A stretch of 64,000 nucleotides of DNA from Arthrobacter sp. P2b (GTDB lineage: Bacteria > Actinomycetota > Actinomycetes > Actinomycetales > Micrococcaceae). A model generated the notes under the pieces. That model saw only the letters and a list, made by a program, of their open reading frames with translations. It made no database searches and had not been told where the DNA came from. Numbering within the stretch: position 1 is the first letter of the stretch; every line of letters begins with the position of its first letter. The position numbers and the translations under genes were made by a program. Below are positions 1-8,551 of this stretch, piece by piece. The DNA is taken from positions 124,001-188,000 of the forward strand of contig NZ_FVZL01000005.1 of assembly GCF_900168295.1 (NCBI RefSeq), written 5' to 3'.

Positions 1-2
1 AG

Positions 3-1184
3 CTCACCAAGTACTCCCGCATCGAGCTGGAGAAGGAGCAGGACGAGCTGCGCCGCGAGATCGCGGAACTGGAAGCCATCCTGGGTTCGGAGGAACGGCT
101 CCGCACCCTGGTCTCGGACGAGCTCGGCGAGATCGCGGAGCAGCACGGCACCCCGCGCCGGACAGTGCTCCTGGAATCCGAAGCGGTCTCCCCCACCGTT
201 GCTGCGGACATGGCCGCCGTGACGGGCAAGAAGGGCAAAGCCGTGCCGCTGGCCCTGGAAATCGCGGATGACCCCTGCTGGGCGATCCTGACGGCGTCCG
301 GCCAGGTGGCCCGCACCAGCAACCAGGAGCCGCTGGCCGAGGCCGGCCCCCGCAGCAAGCACGACGTGTTCACCTCCGTGGTGAAGACGTCGGCGCGCGG
401 GGAGATCGCCGCGGTCACCTCCCAGGGCCGCATGCTCCGCCTCCAGGTCATGGACATGCCGGTCCTCCCGCCGATGTCGGGGCTGCCCAACCTCGCCGGC
501 GGAGTCCCGGCCCGGGAATTCATCACCCTGCTGAAGGGCGAGACGCTGGTGGCGTTCGCGCCGCTGGATGAGGTGCTGGCCATCGGCACCGCCCAGGGCG
601 TGGTGAAGCGCGTCCAGCCGGACTATCCCCTGAACCGCGAAGACTGGGAAGTCATCGCCCTGAAGGACAAGGATTACGTCGTGGGCGTTGCGCCGGCAGG
701 AGCGGATGACGCGGAGCTGGTGTTCCTCACCAGCCAGGCGCAGCTGCTCAAGTTCGGGGCGGCCGCCGTACGGCCGCAGGGCCGCACCGCGGGCGGCATG
801 GCCGGCATCAAACTCGCCGCAGACGACCGCGTGCTGTTCTTCGGTGCCGTCCAGCCCAAGGACGAGGCCGCCGTCGTGGTCACCATAGCCGGCACCACCA
901 GCGCCCTTCCCGGCACCGCCCCCGGTACGGCAAAAGTGACCGCCTTCTCGGAGTACCCCGCCAAGGGACGCGCCACCGCAGGAGTCCGGGCGCACCGGTT
1001 CCTGCGCGGCGAGGACACGCTGCTGCTGGCCTGGGCGGGGCATGGCCCGGCCAAGGCATCCTCGGCCGCCGGTGTAGCACGGTCCCTGCCGCAGGAGCAC
1101 GGCCGGCGTGACGGGTCCGGCGTCCCGCTGTCCCAGCCGGTGGAGGCGGTGGGTCCCGCGATGGCCTGGCCGGATCCCGCTTAG
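3..1184 (+). CDS. parC: DNA topoisomerase IV subunit A, C-terminal part
   Basis: This is the 3' end of a type IIA topoisomerase A subunit; the reading frame is open from the first bases, so the start lies outside the window. About 393 residues are visible. The first ~50 form the charged helical region that precedes the C-terminal domain (ELEKEQDELRREIAEL). The rest is the beta-pinwheel DNA-wrapping domain with repeated V-x-R and G-T-A-Q-G-V-V-K-R blades. The loop RPQGRTAGGMAG near residue 260 is a degenerate version of the GyrA box (QRRGGKG in gyrase), which favours a topoisomerase IV-type subunit over gyrase. ParE lies 8.4 kb downstream on the other strand, so the two subunits are close but not in one operon. 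ParC cuts and rejoins DNA as an A2B2 complex with ParE and decatenates daughter chromosomes. Confidence 0.88.
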   Translation, partial: LTKYSRIELEKEQDELRREIAELEAILGSEERLRTLVSDELGEIAEQHGTPRRTVLLESEAVSPTVAADMAAVTGKKGKAVPLALEIADDPCWAILTASGQVARTSNQEPLAEAGPRSKHDVFTSVVKTSARGEIAAVTSQGRMLRLQVMDMPVLPPMSGLPNLAGGVPAREFITLLKGETLVAFAPLDEVLAIGTAQGVVKRVQPDYPLNREDWEVIALKDKDYVVGVAPAGADDAELVFLTSQAQLLKFGAAAVRPQGRTAGGMAGIKLAADDRVLFFGAVQPKDEAAVVVTIAGTTSALPGTAPGTAKVTAFSEYPAKGRATAGVRAHRFLRGEDTLLLAWAGHGPAKASSAAGVARSLPQEHGRRDGSGVPLSQPVEAVGPAMAWPDPA

Positions 1185-1187
1185 ACT
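1182..1187 (+). promoter_or_regulatory. -10 hexamer of a leaderless promoter (DinB-like gene)
   Basis: TAGACT ends seven bases before the ATG at 1194, so transcription should start at or next to the A of the start codon. No Shine-Dalgarno sequence is present. The hexamer overlaps the parC stop codon. The same layout recurs at seven other genes in the window. Confidence 0.55.
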
Positions 1188-1193
1188 GCTTCC

Positions 1194-1712
1194 ATGCCTA
1201 TCGTTCCTGATGAGAAGGACTGGACCTGGGTCCTGACCCGCCCCTGCCCGGAATGCTCGTTCGACGCCTCCACCGTCACCCCGTCCACCGTCCCGGGGAG
1301 CATCGAGAACATGCTTCCCCGGTGGCGGGCTGTGCTCCGCCGGCCGGATGTGGCGGAACGCCCGGACGACCAGACGTGGTCAGCGCTGGAGTATGCCTGC
1401 CATGTGCGCGATGTCTTCAGCCTCTTCGACCAGCGGCTCAACCTGATGCTGGATTCAGACGACGCCCGGTTCGAGAACTGGGACCAGGACCAGACGGCCA
1501 TCGACAAGGACTACGGCAGCGCCGACCCCGCGGTTGTCAGCGCCGAGCTCACGGCTGAGGGGAAGCAGGCGGCGGAGTCCTTCGCCGGCGTCCGCGAGGC
1601 GGAGTGGGAACGCACGGGGCTGCGCAGCAACGGCTCCAGGTTCACTGTCCTGACGCTCGCCCAGTACTTCCTGCACGACGTCGTCCACCACCTCCACGAC
1701 GTGGACGGCTAA
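1194..1712 (+). CDS. DinB-like four-helix-bundle protein
   Basis: The 172-residue product resembles the DinB / mycothiol-dependent transferase superfamily, small metal-binding four-helix bundles. Visible support: a His in the second helix (EYACHVRDV), and the C-terminal helix FLHDVVHHLHDVDG, which supplies further His ligands of the family's three-His site. The N-terminal stretch contains a C-P-E-C pair. Actinobacterial members often act in thiol-dependent transfer or detoxification, but the substrate cannot be read from sequence. The ATG is chosen because a -10 hexamer sits six bases upstream (leaderless). The stop codon overlaps the converging cydDC stop by four bases. Family assignment is fairly sure; the function is unknown. 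Confidence 0.75.
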   Translation: MPIVPDEKDWTWVLTRPCPECSFDASTVTPSTVPGSIENMLPRWRAVLRRPDVAERPDDQTWSALEYACHVRDVFSLFDQRLNLMLDSDDARFENWDQDQTAIDKDYGSADPAVVSAELTAEGKQAAESFAGVREAEWERTGLRSNGSRFTVLTLAQYFLHDVVHHLHDVDG

Positions 1713-4700
1713 GCGTCCCGCACGGTTGTCCCCGCCCGGGAGGCCACCAGGCCTTTCCCGGCCATCTCATCCTTCGGTTCCGCACCGGCCAGGACCAGCC
1801 GGGCATCCTCCGGATCAATGTCCGCCGGGTTGTGCGTCACCAGCACCACGGTGCGGTGGCTCAGCCCGGTCCGCAGGTCGGCCAGCATGGCCCGGGCTGA
1901 TTCTGCGTCCAGATGCGCTGTGGGCTCGTCCAGCAGGATGACCTCCGCCCCCGTCATCAGCGTGCGGGCGACGGCCAGGCGCTGGCGCTCCCCACCGCTG
2001 AGGAAGGCTCCGCCGGGGCCGATCCGGGTGTCCAGGCCGTCGGGCAGCCGCTCCATCAGGCCGGTGAGCCCCACGGCAGCGATGACGGCTTCCATGTCCG
2101 CGTCCCCGCGGGTTCCGGCACTGGGGCCGTTGCCGCTTCCGGCGGGGCTGCCCAGCAGAAGGTTGCCGCGGATGGTCGAGTCGAAAAGGTGCGCCTCCTG
2201 GGGGCACCAGGCTGCCTGCCCGGTGACCCGCGCCTGTCCGGCGGCGGCGGGCAGGAAACCGAGCAGGACCGAGAGCAGCGTCGATTTGCCGGAACCGGAC
2301 GGCCCCGTGACGGCCAGCCAGCGCCCCGGCTCCGCCACGGCGTCCAGGCCGGTGAACACGGGTGCGCCGCCGGGCCAGGCCGCCGCCAGGCTTTCCAGTT
2401 CGACGCCGGGCCGGTTGCTGCTGCGCGCGGGTACCGGCTGCAGTCCGTCGGCCTTGTCTCCGGCGGTGCCGGCCGCGTCCAGTGCGCCGGACCCCCCTAC
2501 CCGCCGGAGGACTGTCCGCAGCGCCGGATACTGGCGCACCGCCGTCGTCATGGCTGCGTAGGGTTCCACGAGCGCGAGGAGCAGCAGGACCACCACTGCT
2601 GCGGTGGCCGGGGCAATCCGGCCGTCCAGCACTGCCGGGGCTGCCAGCCAGGCGGCGGCGAGCGCCGCGGCGCCGCAGCAGGCGGTGGTGATGGCGTGGC
2701 CCAGCCCGTCCGCCCAGGCAGAGCGCTGGGAGGCCCGGGTGGCGCTTCGGTCCCTGGCCTGCAGCCTGCCAAGGACCAGGGGCGCCACACCGTTGGCATG
2801 GAGTTCGGCGCGCGCGTCAAGCGCTGCCGAGACCTGGCGCAGGACGCCCGAACGCAGCACCTGCTCCGCGGTAGCGGATTTCCGGTCGCCCCAGAGCGCA
2901 GCGGCCGGTGCCAGCACCAGGCTTGCGATGCCGGCGCCAACGGCGGCGGGCAGCGCAGGCGGCACCAGCTGCCACGTGGTGACCACGGCGAGCACCGACA
3001 CGGCCACGGCGGTGACGGGCGGCAGGACCACGCGGGGCAGGAGGTCGCGGACGGTGTCGACGTCGTCAATCACCGTTCCCAGCACGTTGCCGCCCTGGAG
3101 CAGGCGGCGCAGCGCAAGGGCGCGGCGGCTCAGCGACTCCCAGAGCCGGCCGCGGAGCCGGGTAAGGGCGGCGAAGACGGCGTCATGGAGCAGGAGCCGT
3201 TCCCAATACCGGAGCACGGCGCGTCCGATGCCAAAGAAGCGTACGCCCACAATGGCGGTCAGCAGGTACAGGATGGGCGGCTGTTCGCTGGCACGGATGA
3301 TGAGCCAGCCGGACAGGCCGGACAGGGCGACGGCGAAGACCGCGGCCAGGGTGCCCACGAGGGCCGCTGCGGCGAACTTGCGCTGCACGGGTGCCAGGAG
3401 TGCCGCCAGGAGCCGGACCGGGCGGTCAGTCCGGGCTTGTGAAGCCCCGCCGGCGGCCGCGCCCGCGTCTGCAACAGCAGCGGTGGTCCCGGGGACGGCG
3501 CCGCCAGCTTGCGCTGCTGGGGCGGGAGCGGCAGGGACCGGCAGGGCTGCAGCGTGCACAGGCCTGTCCGTGCCGGGGTCGCGGCCGGCGCCCGTGTCAG
3601 CGGGCGAAACCGGCACCAGGTGGTCGGCGAGGTTCCGGGTGCGTTCGCTGTGCGCCACCAGGATCACCGTGACCTGTCCGCGCAGCCTGCGGATGGCGTC
3701 TTCCACCAGCATCGCCGAGACATCGTCCAGGTGCGCGGTGGGCTCATCAAGCAGGAGGACGTTTGCCCCGGCTTCGATCCTGGCGAGCCCCCGGGCGAGG
3801 GCCACCCGGCGCAGCTCGCCGGGGCTCAGCTCGGCCGGGTGTTTGCCGGCCAGGTGCCCGGCAGCGGCCTTCACAAGGCAGGACCGGGCAGCGGCCTCCG
3901 TGCGGGCACGGTCGCGGGAGTTGCGGGCATTCGCCGAGAGGTAGAGCACCACCTCGTCGAGGACCGTTTCCGCCACCATCACCGGGTGCTGCGGCACCCA
4001 CGCAACGGCGCCGCGGTCCAGGCCCTTGACGGAGCCGGTGATGGTGGTTCCGCCACCGTCCCCGATGGTGCCGGCCAGGACGCCCAGGACGGTGCTCTTT
4101 CCCGCTCCGCTGGGTCCGTCAAGGGCGGTGATCCTGCTTTGCGGCGCGTCGAAGCTGAGGGGGCCGACGGCGGCCCGGGACCTTCCGCTGTAGCTGACCG
4201 TGAGTCCGGTGACAGTGATGGGGGCGCCGGGCCGGCCTGCGGGGACGGCAGCGAGCGGCCGCGGTTCGGGCGCGCCGGTCACCGCCGTCACCTCGGCAAG
4301 GGCCACCCGGCCGTCGTCGCTGGCGTGGTGGGCGGTGCCGAGCTCGCGCAGGGGAAGGTAGCAGTCCGGGGCGAGGATGAGCGCCAGGAGCCCGGCTTCG
4401 AGCGGCATGTCGCCGTGCACCAGCCGCACGCCGATGAACACTGCCACCACGGCGACGGAAATGGTGGCGATCAGTTCCAGTGCCAGGGCGGACATGAACG
4501 CCGTGCGGAGGGTGCCCATGGTGCGGGAGCGGTATTCCTCGGAAATCTCTTCCAGTGCCTTGCGCTGGGCGGTGGCGCGGCCCAGCCCTACCAGCACCGG
4601 CAGGCCCTTCGCGAGTTCCAGCATGTGCGCGGACAGCCGGGCCAGCGAGGCCTGTGCCTCGCGCACCTTGTCCTCGGTGTACCGGCCGATCAGCACCATG

Positions 4701-5212
4701 AACAGCGGCACCAGCGGCACGGTCAGGACGATCACCACGGCGCTGACCCAGTCGGCGAAAAGGATCCGTGCGCCCAGCAGCAGCGGGATGGTGGCGCAGT
4801 TCACCAGGGCGGGCAGGAACTGGGTGTAGTAGCTGTCCAGGGCGTCCAGGCCCCGGGTGGCCAGCACCGCCAGGCCGCCGTCGGCCGGGCCGGTTCCCCT
4901 GGCGCCGTTCCGCAGGGCGCGTTCCAGGAGCCCCGAGCGCAGCTCCTCCTTGATGCCCAGGGCAGCCCGGCGGGCGGCGACGGCCTGCCCCCAGACGGCG
5001 AGCGACCGGAGGACGACGCCGGCCAGTCCCGGCACGATGTGTCCGGCCAGGACGTCTGCGGTCAAGTCCGGCTCCCCGCCGGCCAGCCCCGCCAAAACGG
5101 AGGCCACGGCCTGGCCGATGAGGACCAGCGACAGCGCCTTGAGCGCCGCCATCAGGCCGAGCCAGTACAGGGCGGAACGGGTTGCCGGACCGGAGGGGAA
5201 CGTTGGCCGCAC
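1709..5212 (-). CDS. cydDC: Fused thiol-reductant ABC exporter CydD-CydC
   Basis: A single 1167-residue chain carries both halves of the heterodimeric exporter of cysteine and glutathione-type thiols needed to mature cytochrome bd. Order: CydD membrane domain (~1-310), CydD ATPase with Walker A GPSGAGKST, signature LSPGELRR and Walker B LLLDEPTAHLD; an Ala/Pro-rich linker (~535-600); CydC membrane domain (~605-880); CydC ATPase with GPSGSGKST, LSGGERQR and LLLDEPTAHLD. The first signature motif is unusual (LSPGE instead of LSGGQ). In E. coli and M. tuberculosis the halves are separate genes; fusion occurs in other actinobacteria. The GTG start lies one base past the cydB stop, so the gene is the third member of cydA-cydB-cydDC. 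Confidence 0.93.
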   Translation of the reverse strand: MRPTFPSGPATRSALYWLGLMAALKALSLVLIGQAVASVLAGLAGGEPDLTADVLAGHIVPGLAGVVLRSLAVWGQAVAARRAALGIKEELRSGLLERALRNGARGTGPADGGLAVLATRGLDALDSYYTQFLPALVNCATIPLLLGARILFADWVSAVVIVLTVPLVPLFMVLIGRYTEDKVREAQASLARLSAHMLELAKGLPVLVGLGRATAQRKALEEISEEYRSRTMGTLRTAFMSALALELIATISVAVVAVFIGVRLVHGDMPLEAGLLALILAPDCYLPLRELGTAHHASDDGRVALAEVTAVTGAPEPRPLAAVPAGRPGAPITVTGLTVSYSGRSRAAVGPLSFDAPQSRITALDGPSGAGKSTVLGVLAGTIGDGGGTTITGSVKGLDRGAVAWVPQHPVMVAETVLDEVVLYLSANARNSRDRARTEAAARSCLVKAAAGHLAGKHPAELSPGELRRVALARGLARIEAGANVLLLDEPTAHLDDVSAMLVEDAIRRLRGQVTVILVAHSERTRNLADHLVPVSPADTGAGRDPGTDRPVHAAALPVPAAPAPAAQAGGAVPGTTAAVADAGAAAGGASQARTDRPVRLLAALLAPVQRKFAAAALVGTLAAVFAVALSGLSGWLIIRASEQPPILYLLTAIVGVRFFGIGRAVLRYWERLLLHDAVFAALTRLRGRLWESLSRRALALRRLLQGGNVLGTVIDDVDTVRDLLPRVVLPPVTAVAVSVLAVVTTWQLVPPALPAAVGAGIASLVLAPAAALWGDRKSATAEQVLRSGVLRQVSAALDARAELHANGVAPLVLGRLQARDRSATRASQRSAWADGLGHAITTACCGAAALAAAWLAAPAVLDGRIAPATAAVVVLLLLALVEPYAAMTTAVRQYPALRTVLRRVGGSGALDAAGTAGDKADGLQPVPARSSNRPGVELESLAAAWPGGAPVFTGLDAVAEPGRWLAVTGPSGSGKSTLLSVLLGFLPAAAGQARVTGQAAWCPQEAHLFDSTIRGNLLLGSPAGSGNGPSAGTRGDADMEAVIAAVGLTGLMERLPDGLDTRIGPGGAFLSGGERQRLAVARTLMTGAEVILLDEPTAHLDAESARAMLADLRTGLSHRTVVLVTHNPADIDPEDARLVLAGAEPKDEMAGKGLVASRAGTTVRDA

Positions 5213-5213
5213 G

Positions 5214-6263
5214 TCAGCCCTTTGTGGTGAACGCCTTGGCGGCGACTGCGGGCAGGAAGCTGTGGGCTTCCGGTATGGAGTCGGCGCTCACCCTACGGCG
5301 GAACACCCAGTAGGTCCACGCCTGGTAGGCGATCACCAGGGGCAGGCCGAACGCGGCGACGATGCTCATAAGGCCCAGAGTGTAGTCCGAGGAGGAAGCG
5401 TTTGAAATGGTGAGGTCAAAGGCCCCGTCCAGGGTGGACGGCAGCACCACGGGGTAGACCGCTCCGAAGATGGACACCGTGCCGAGCACCAGGAAGGCGC
5501 CCAGCGCCAGGAACGCTTTGCCTTCGGCGCCGGTGCGGGCCTGTGCCCAGGCAGCCGCTGCCGCGGCAACGGCGAGCACCACCGCGGCCCAGGTCCATGG
5601 CTTGCCCTCCATGAACTGGATGCTGAGCGCCCAGGCGGCGATGGGCAGCAGCAGGACCGGAAGCAGCCGGACGAACCATTGGCGGGCGCGGTGCCGGATG
5701 TCGCCGTCGGTCTTCAGTGCCAGGAAGGCCAGGGCGTGGACCAGCGAGAAGCCCACGACGGCGAGCCCACCCAGCACTGCGTAGCCGCTGAACCAGGCCA
5801 GGGGCCCGCCCTCGCGGTCGCCGTTGGCATTCAGGGGCAGGCCGGTGGTGGTGAGGGCAAGGGCAGCGCCAATGCCAAAGGCTGCGAAGAACGATCCCAG
5901 GGCGATGGCCCAGTCCCAGCGGGCGCGCCAGCGGTCTGTGTCCACCTTGCCGCGGTACTCGAAGGCCACGGCACGGAAGATCAGGGCAACCAGGACCACC
6001 AGCAGGGGCAGGTAGAGCGCGGAGAACAACGAGGCGTACCAAAGCGGGAAGGCAGCGAACGTGGCGCCGCCGGCCGTGAGGAGCCACACTTCGTTGCCGT
6101 CCCAGACGGGACCGATGGTGTTCAGCAGCACGCGGCGTTCGGTGTTGTTGCGGGCAAAGGTCTTCATCAGCATTCCGACGCCCAGGTCGAAGCCCTCAAG
6201 GAAGAGGTACCCGGTCCACAGCACCGCAATGGCGATGAACCAGATGGTTGGCAGCAGTTCCAT
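5214..6263 (-). CDS. cydB: Cytochrome bd ubiquinol oxidase subunit II
   Basis: The 349-residue membrane protein is the second subunit of the high-affinity terminal oxidase that reduces oxygen to water with electrons from the quinol pool. The N-terminus (IWFIAIAVLWTGYLFLEGFD) is the conserved first helix of CydB, including the acidic residues of the proposed proton path; about eight further hydrophobic segments follow. The length is typical. It starts 33 bases after cydA and is followed immediately by cydDC. CydB stabilises CydA, which carries the haems. Expression is probably set by the promoter and palindromes upstream of cydA. Confidence 0.95.
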   Translation of the reverse strand: MELLPTIWFIAIAVLWTGYLFLEGFDLGVGMLMKTFARNNTERRVLLNTIGPVWDGNEVWLLTAGGATFAAFPLWYASLFSALYLPLLVVLVALIFRAVAFEYRGKVDTDRWRARWDWAIALGSFFAAFGIGAALALTTTGLPLNANGDREGGPLAWFSGYAVLGGLAVVGFSLVHALAFLALKTDGDIRHRARQWFVRLLPVLLLPIAAWALSIQFMEGKPWTWAAVVLAVAAAAAAWAQARTGAEGKAFLALGAFLVLGTVSIFGAVYPVVLPSTLDGAFDLTISNASSSDYTLGLMSIVAAFGLPLVIAYQAWTYWVFRRRVSADSIPEAHSFLPAVAAKAFTTKG

Positions 6264-6296
6264 TCTTCGTTTCCTCTTGCTCTTCCGGTGCGCGGG

Positions 6297-7901
6297 TCAG
6301 TAGGCGAAGGCGAGGACGTCGTCGGCGGGCTTTCCGCCGCCCTGTCCTCCCGGTCCGGGGGTGGCGTCCTCGTTTTCGTCCGCGGGGACGTGGGCGAGTT
6401 CGGGCATCGCCGAGACCACACCGCCGCGGATGTACTTCACCAGCAGCTTCACCTCCACCACCAGCAGGACGGCGTACACCGCGGTCAGGGTGATAAGCGA
6501 TGCCAGCAGTTCCCCGGCCGAGACCCCCGGGGAGACGGCGGCTGCGGTGAACATGAACACCTGGTCGATGCCGTTGGGGTCCGGGTTGGGTGCCACCACG
6601 AACGGCTGGCGGCCCATCTCGGTGAAGATCCAGCCGGCGGCGTTGGCACCGAACGGGGCCATGATGCCCAGGACGGCCAGGCGCATGAGCCACGGCGACC
6701 GGGGAACGGTGCCGCTCCGGGTAAGCCACAGCGCCACGAGGGCGGCAAGGGCGGCGAGCCCGCCGAAACCGATCATCATGCGGAAGCCCCAGTAGGTGAC
6801 CTCCATGACGGGCAGGTAGTCGATTTCCTGGCCGGCGCGTTCGCCGTAAATGGGGTTGTCCGGCAGGTTGGTCCCGTACTTTTCCTGGTACTCGGGCAGC
6901 AGGGTGTTGACGCCCTTGACCTCGGTGGTGAAGTCGCCCTTGGCCAGGTAGGAGAGGATGCCGGGGACTTCAATCAGGGCCACGATGTCATCGCAGTTCT
7001 GCGATCCCAGGTTGCCGATGCTGAGGACGGAGAAGCCGGTGCCGTCATGGCAGGCTGCTTCCGCCGCTGCCATCTTCATGGGCTGCTGCTCGAACATCAG
7101 CTTGCCCTGGAGGTCGCCGGTGAGGGCGGTGCCGGCGAAGGAGATCATGGCCACCACGGCACCGATCCGCAGGGACCGGATCCAGACGGTGTGGTCTGCC
7201 TTGTCACGGCCGGGAATGGTTGCGGACTCGCCCGGTATCACCTTGCCGTCCGCACCCAGGGTGTCCACGCCGTCGCGGCGCCTGCGCCAGAGGTGGTACC
7301 AGGCGATGCCCAGCAGGAAGCCGCCTGCCACGGCCAGCGCACCGAACAGGGTGTGCGGCACGGCAACCAGCGCGGTGTTGTTCGTGAAGACCGCCCAGGC
7401 GTCCGTCATGACGGGCCTGCCGTCCACCATTTCGACGCCCACGGGGTGCTGCATCCAGCTGTTGGCCACGATGATGAAGTAGGCAGAGAAGACCGAGCCG
7501 ATGACCGCCACCCACAGGCACGCGAGGTGGATGCCGGGTTTGAGCTGCTTCCAGCCGAAGATCCACAGGCCCAGGAAGGTGGACTCCACGAAGAACGCCA
7601 GGAGGGCTTCAAGGGCCAGCGGAGCGCCGAAGACATCACCGACGAAGCGGCTGTATTCGCTCCAGGCCATGCCGAACTGGAATTCCTGGACGATGCCGGT
7701 GGCCACGCCCATGATGAAGTTGATGAGGAACAGCTTTCCCCAGAACTTGGTCATGCGGAGGTACTCGGGCTTGCCCGTGCGGTGCCAGGCTGTCTGGATG
7801 AGGGCCACCACCAGGCCAAGGCCTATGGTCAGCGGCACCATCATGAAGTGGTAGACGGTGGTGATACCGAATTGCCAGCGTGCGATTTCCAAGGCGTCCA
7901 A
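6297..7901 (-). CDS. cydA: Cytochrome bd ubiquinol oxidase subunit I
   Basis: The 534-residue catalytic subunit of cytochrome bd binds haems b558, b595 and d and the quinol. The N-terminal helix carries the expected axial histidine (ITTVYHFMMVP, His18), and the conserved segment GWIFTEMGRQPFVV marks the quinol-side region. The periplasmic loop around residues 240-330 is of the shorter actinobacterial type. It is first in the operon cydA-cydB-cydDC. The oxidase works at low oxygen and when the bc1-aa3 branch is impaired. Two 17-bp palindromes lie 30-70 bases upstream of the start codon, and the divergent neighbour is a BlaI-family repressor, so repression by that protein is a reasonable hypothesis. 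Confidence 0.96.
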   Translation of the reverse strand: MDALEIARWQFGITTVYHFMMVPLTIGLGLVVALIQTAWHRTGKPEYLRMTKFWGKLFLINFIMGVATGIVQEFQFGMAWSEYSRFVGDVFGAPLALEALLAFFVESTFLGLWIFGWKQLKPGIHLACLWVAVIGSVFSAYFIIVANSWMQHPVGVEMVDGRPVMTDAWAVFTNNTALVAVPHTLFGALAVAGGFLLGIAWYHLWRRRRDGVDTLGADGKVIPGESATIPGRDKADHTVWIRSLRIGAVVAMISFAGTALTGDLQGKLMFEQQPMKMAAAEAACHDGTGFSVLSIGNLGSQNCDDIVALIEVPGILSYLAKGDFTTEVKGVNTLLPEYQEKYGTNLPDNPIYGERAGQEIDYLPVMEVTYWGFRMMIGFGGLAALAALVALWLTRSGTVPRSPWLMRLAVLGIMAPFGANAAGWIFTEMGRQPFVVAPNPDPNGIDQVFMFTAAAVSPGVSAGELLASLITLTAVYAVLLVVEVKLLVKYIRGGVVSAMPELAHVPADENEDATPGPGGQGGGKPADDVLAFAY

Positions 7902-7930
7902 GGCATTCCCTACTGTTAGCCAACGCAGTT

Positions 7931-7947
7931 TTCTACGTTTCGTAGAA
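7931..7947. promoter_or_regulatory. Putative BlaI operator 1 (TTCTAC-N5-GTAGAA)
   Basis: Perfect inverted repeat TTCTAC-GTTTC-GTAGAA, 30 bases upstream of the cydA start codon. BlaI/MecI-family dimers bind palindromes whose arms contain TAC/GTA. Assignment to the adjacent blaI gene is inferred from position. Confidence 0.65.
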
Positions 7948-7954
7948 CTTCAAC

Positions 7955-7971
7955 TTCTACAAAGTGTAGAA
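7955..7971. promoter_or_regulatory. Putative BlaI operator 2 (TTCTAC-N5-GTAGAA)
   Basis: A second perfect copy, TTCTAC-AAAGT-GTAGAA, with its centre 24 bases from that of operator 1. Arms and spacer length are identical while the spacer sequence differs, so the arms appear to be under selection. The pair covers the likely cydA promoter. Confidence 0.65.
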
Positions 7972-8041
7972 CAACTGCCGTGACGGTGTAAACCGACCTT
8001 TCCCTTGCAGTAGGCCGGCAGGGGGTGCGGCGCGCCCCATG

Positions 8042-8058
8042 TTCTACCCAACGTAGAA
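8042..8058. promoter_or_regulatory. Putative BlaI operator 3 (TTCTAC-N5-GTAGAA)
   Basis: Third perfect copy, TTCTAC-CCAAC-GTAGAA. It overlaps the position expected for the -35 element of a promoter whose -10 could be TAAATT at 8077-8082, which would serve blaI. This fits autoregulation. Confidence 0.62.
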
Positions 8059-8158
8059 AGTACGGCGGATTCGGGGTAAATTTGATTCCGTAGTTGAATT
8101 CGCGTGAAGTCACCGACGCCGCCAGGCGCACGGTGCGGGGAAACAAAGGAAAAGTGCA

Positions 8159-8545
8159 ATGGCTAGTCTTGGTGAACTGGAACGGGCAGTGATGGACCTG
8201 CTCTGGGCGGGCCAGGAAGCGGCCACCGCGAACACCTTGCGGGACCGGCTCGCGCAGACGTCAGCAGGACAGGGCGGAGCAGCCGGCCACGAAGGCAAGG
8301 AACTCGCCGTCACCACCGTCCTCACGGTGCTGTCCCGGCTGGAAAAGAAGGGGCTCGTGGAGCGCGAACGCGGCATGCGGCCGCACCGCTACCAGGCCGT
8401 GTCCAGCCGCGAGGAACACACGGCTGAGCTCATGCATGAAGTCCTGGGGTCAGCACCGGACCGTGAAGCCGTCCTGGCGCGCTTCATTGGATCGGTCTCC
8501 GAAGGTGAAGCCGAAACGCTGCGCAAACTGCTTGGCCACCTCTAG
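8159..8545 (+). CDS. blaI: BlaI/MecI/CopY-family transcriptional repressor
   Basis: The 128-residue protein has the winged-helix fold of the BlaI family: helix 1 GELERAVMDLLW, recognition region VTTVLTVLSRLEKKGLV, wing ERERGMRPHRYQAV, and a C-terminal dimerisation helix. An insertion of about 15 residues (TSAGQGGAAGHEGKELA) lies just before the recognition helix. These repressors bind DNA as dimers and, when paired with a BlaR1-type sensor, are inactivated by proteolysis. Start: ATG with AAAGGA upstream. The next gene, an M56 peptidase, begins six bases after the stop, the usual repressor-sensor pairing. Three matching palindromes lie in the shared upstream region with cydA. Confidence 0.9.
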   Translation: MASLGELERAVMDLLWAGQEAATANTLRDRLAQTSAGQGGAAGHEGKELAVTTVLTVLSRLEKKGLVERERGMRPHRYQAVSSREEHTAELMHEVLGSAPDREAVLARFIGSVSEGEAETLRKLLGHL

Positions 8546-8551
8546 CAAACC

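Noticed and set aside
5679..7919. 746-codon plus-strand frame opposite cydB and cydA
   Set aside because: Shadow of two membrane proteins; no hydrophobic segments or motifs of its own.
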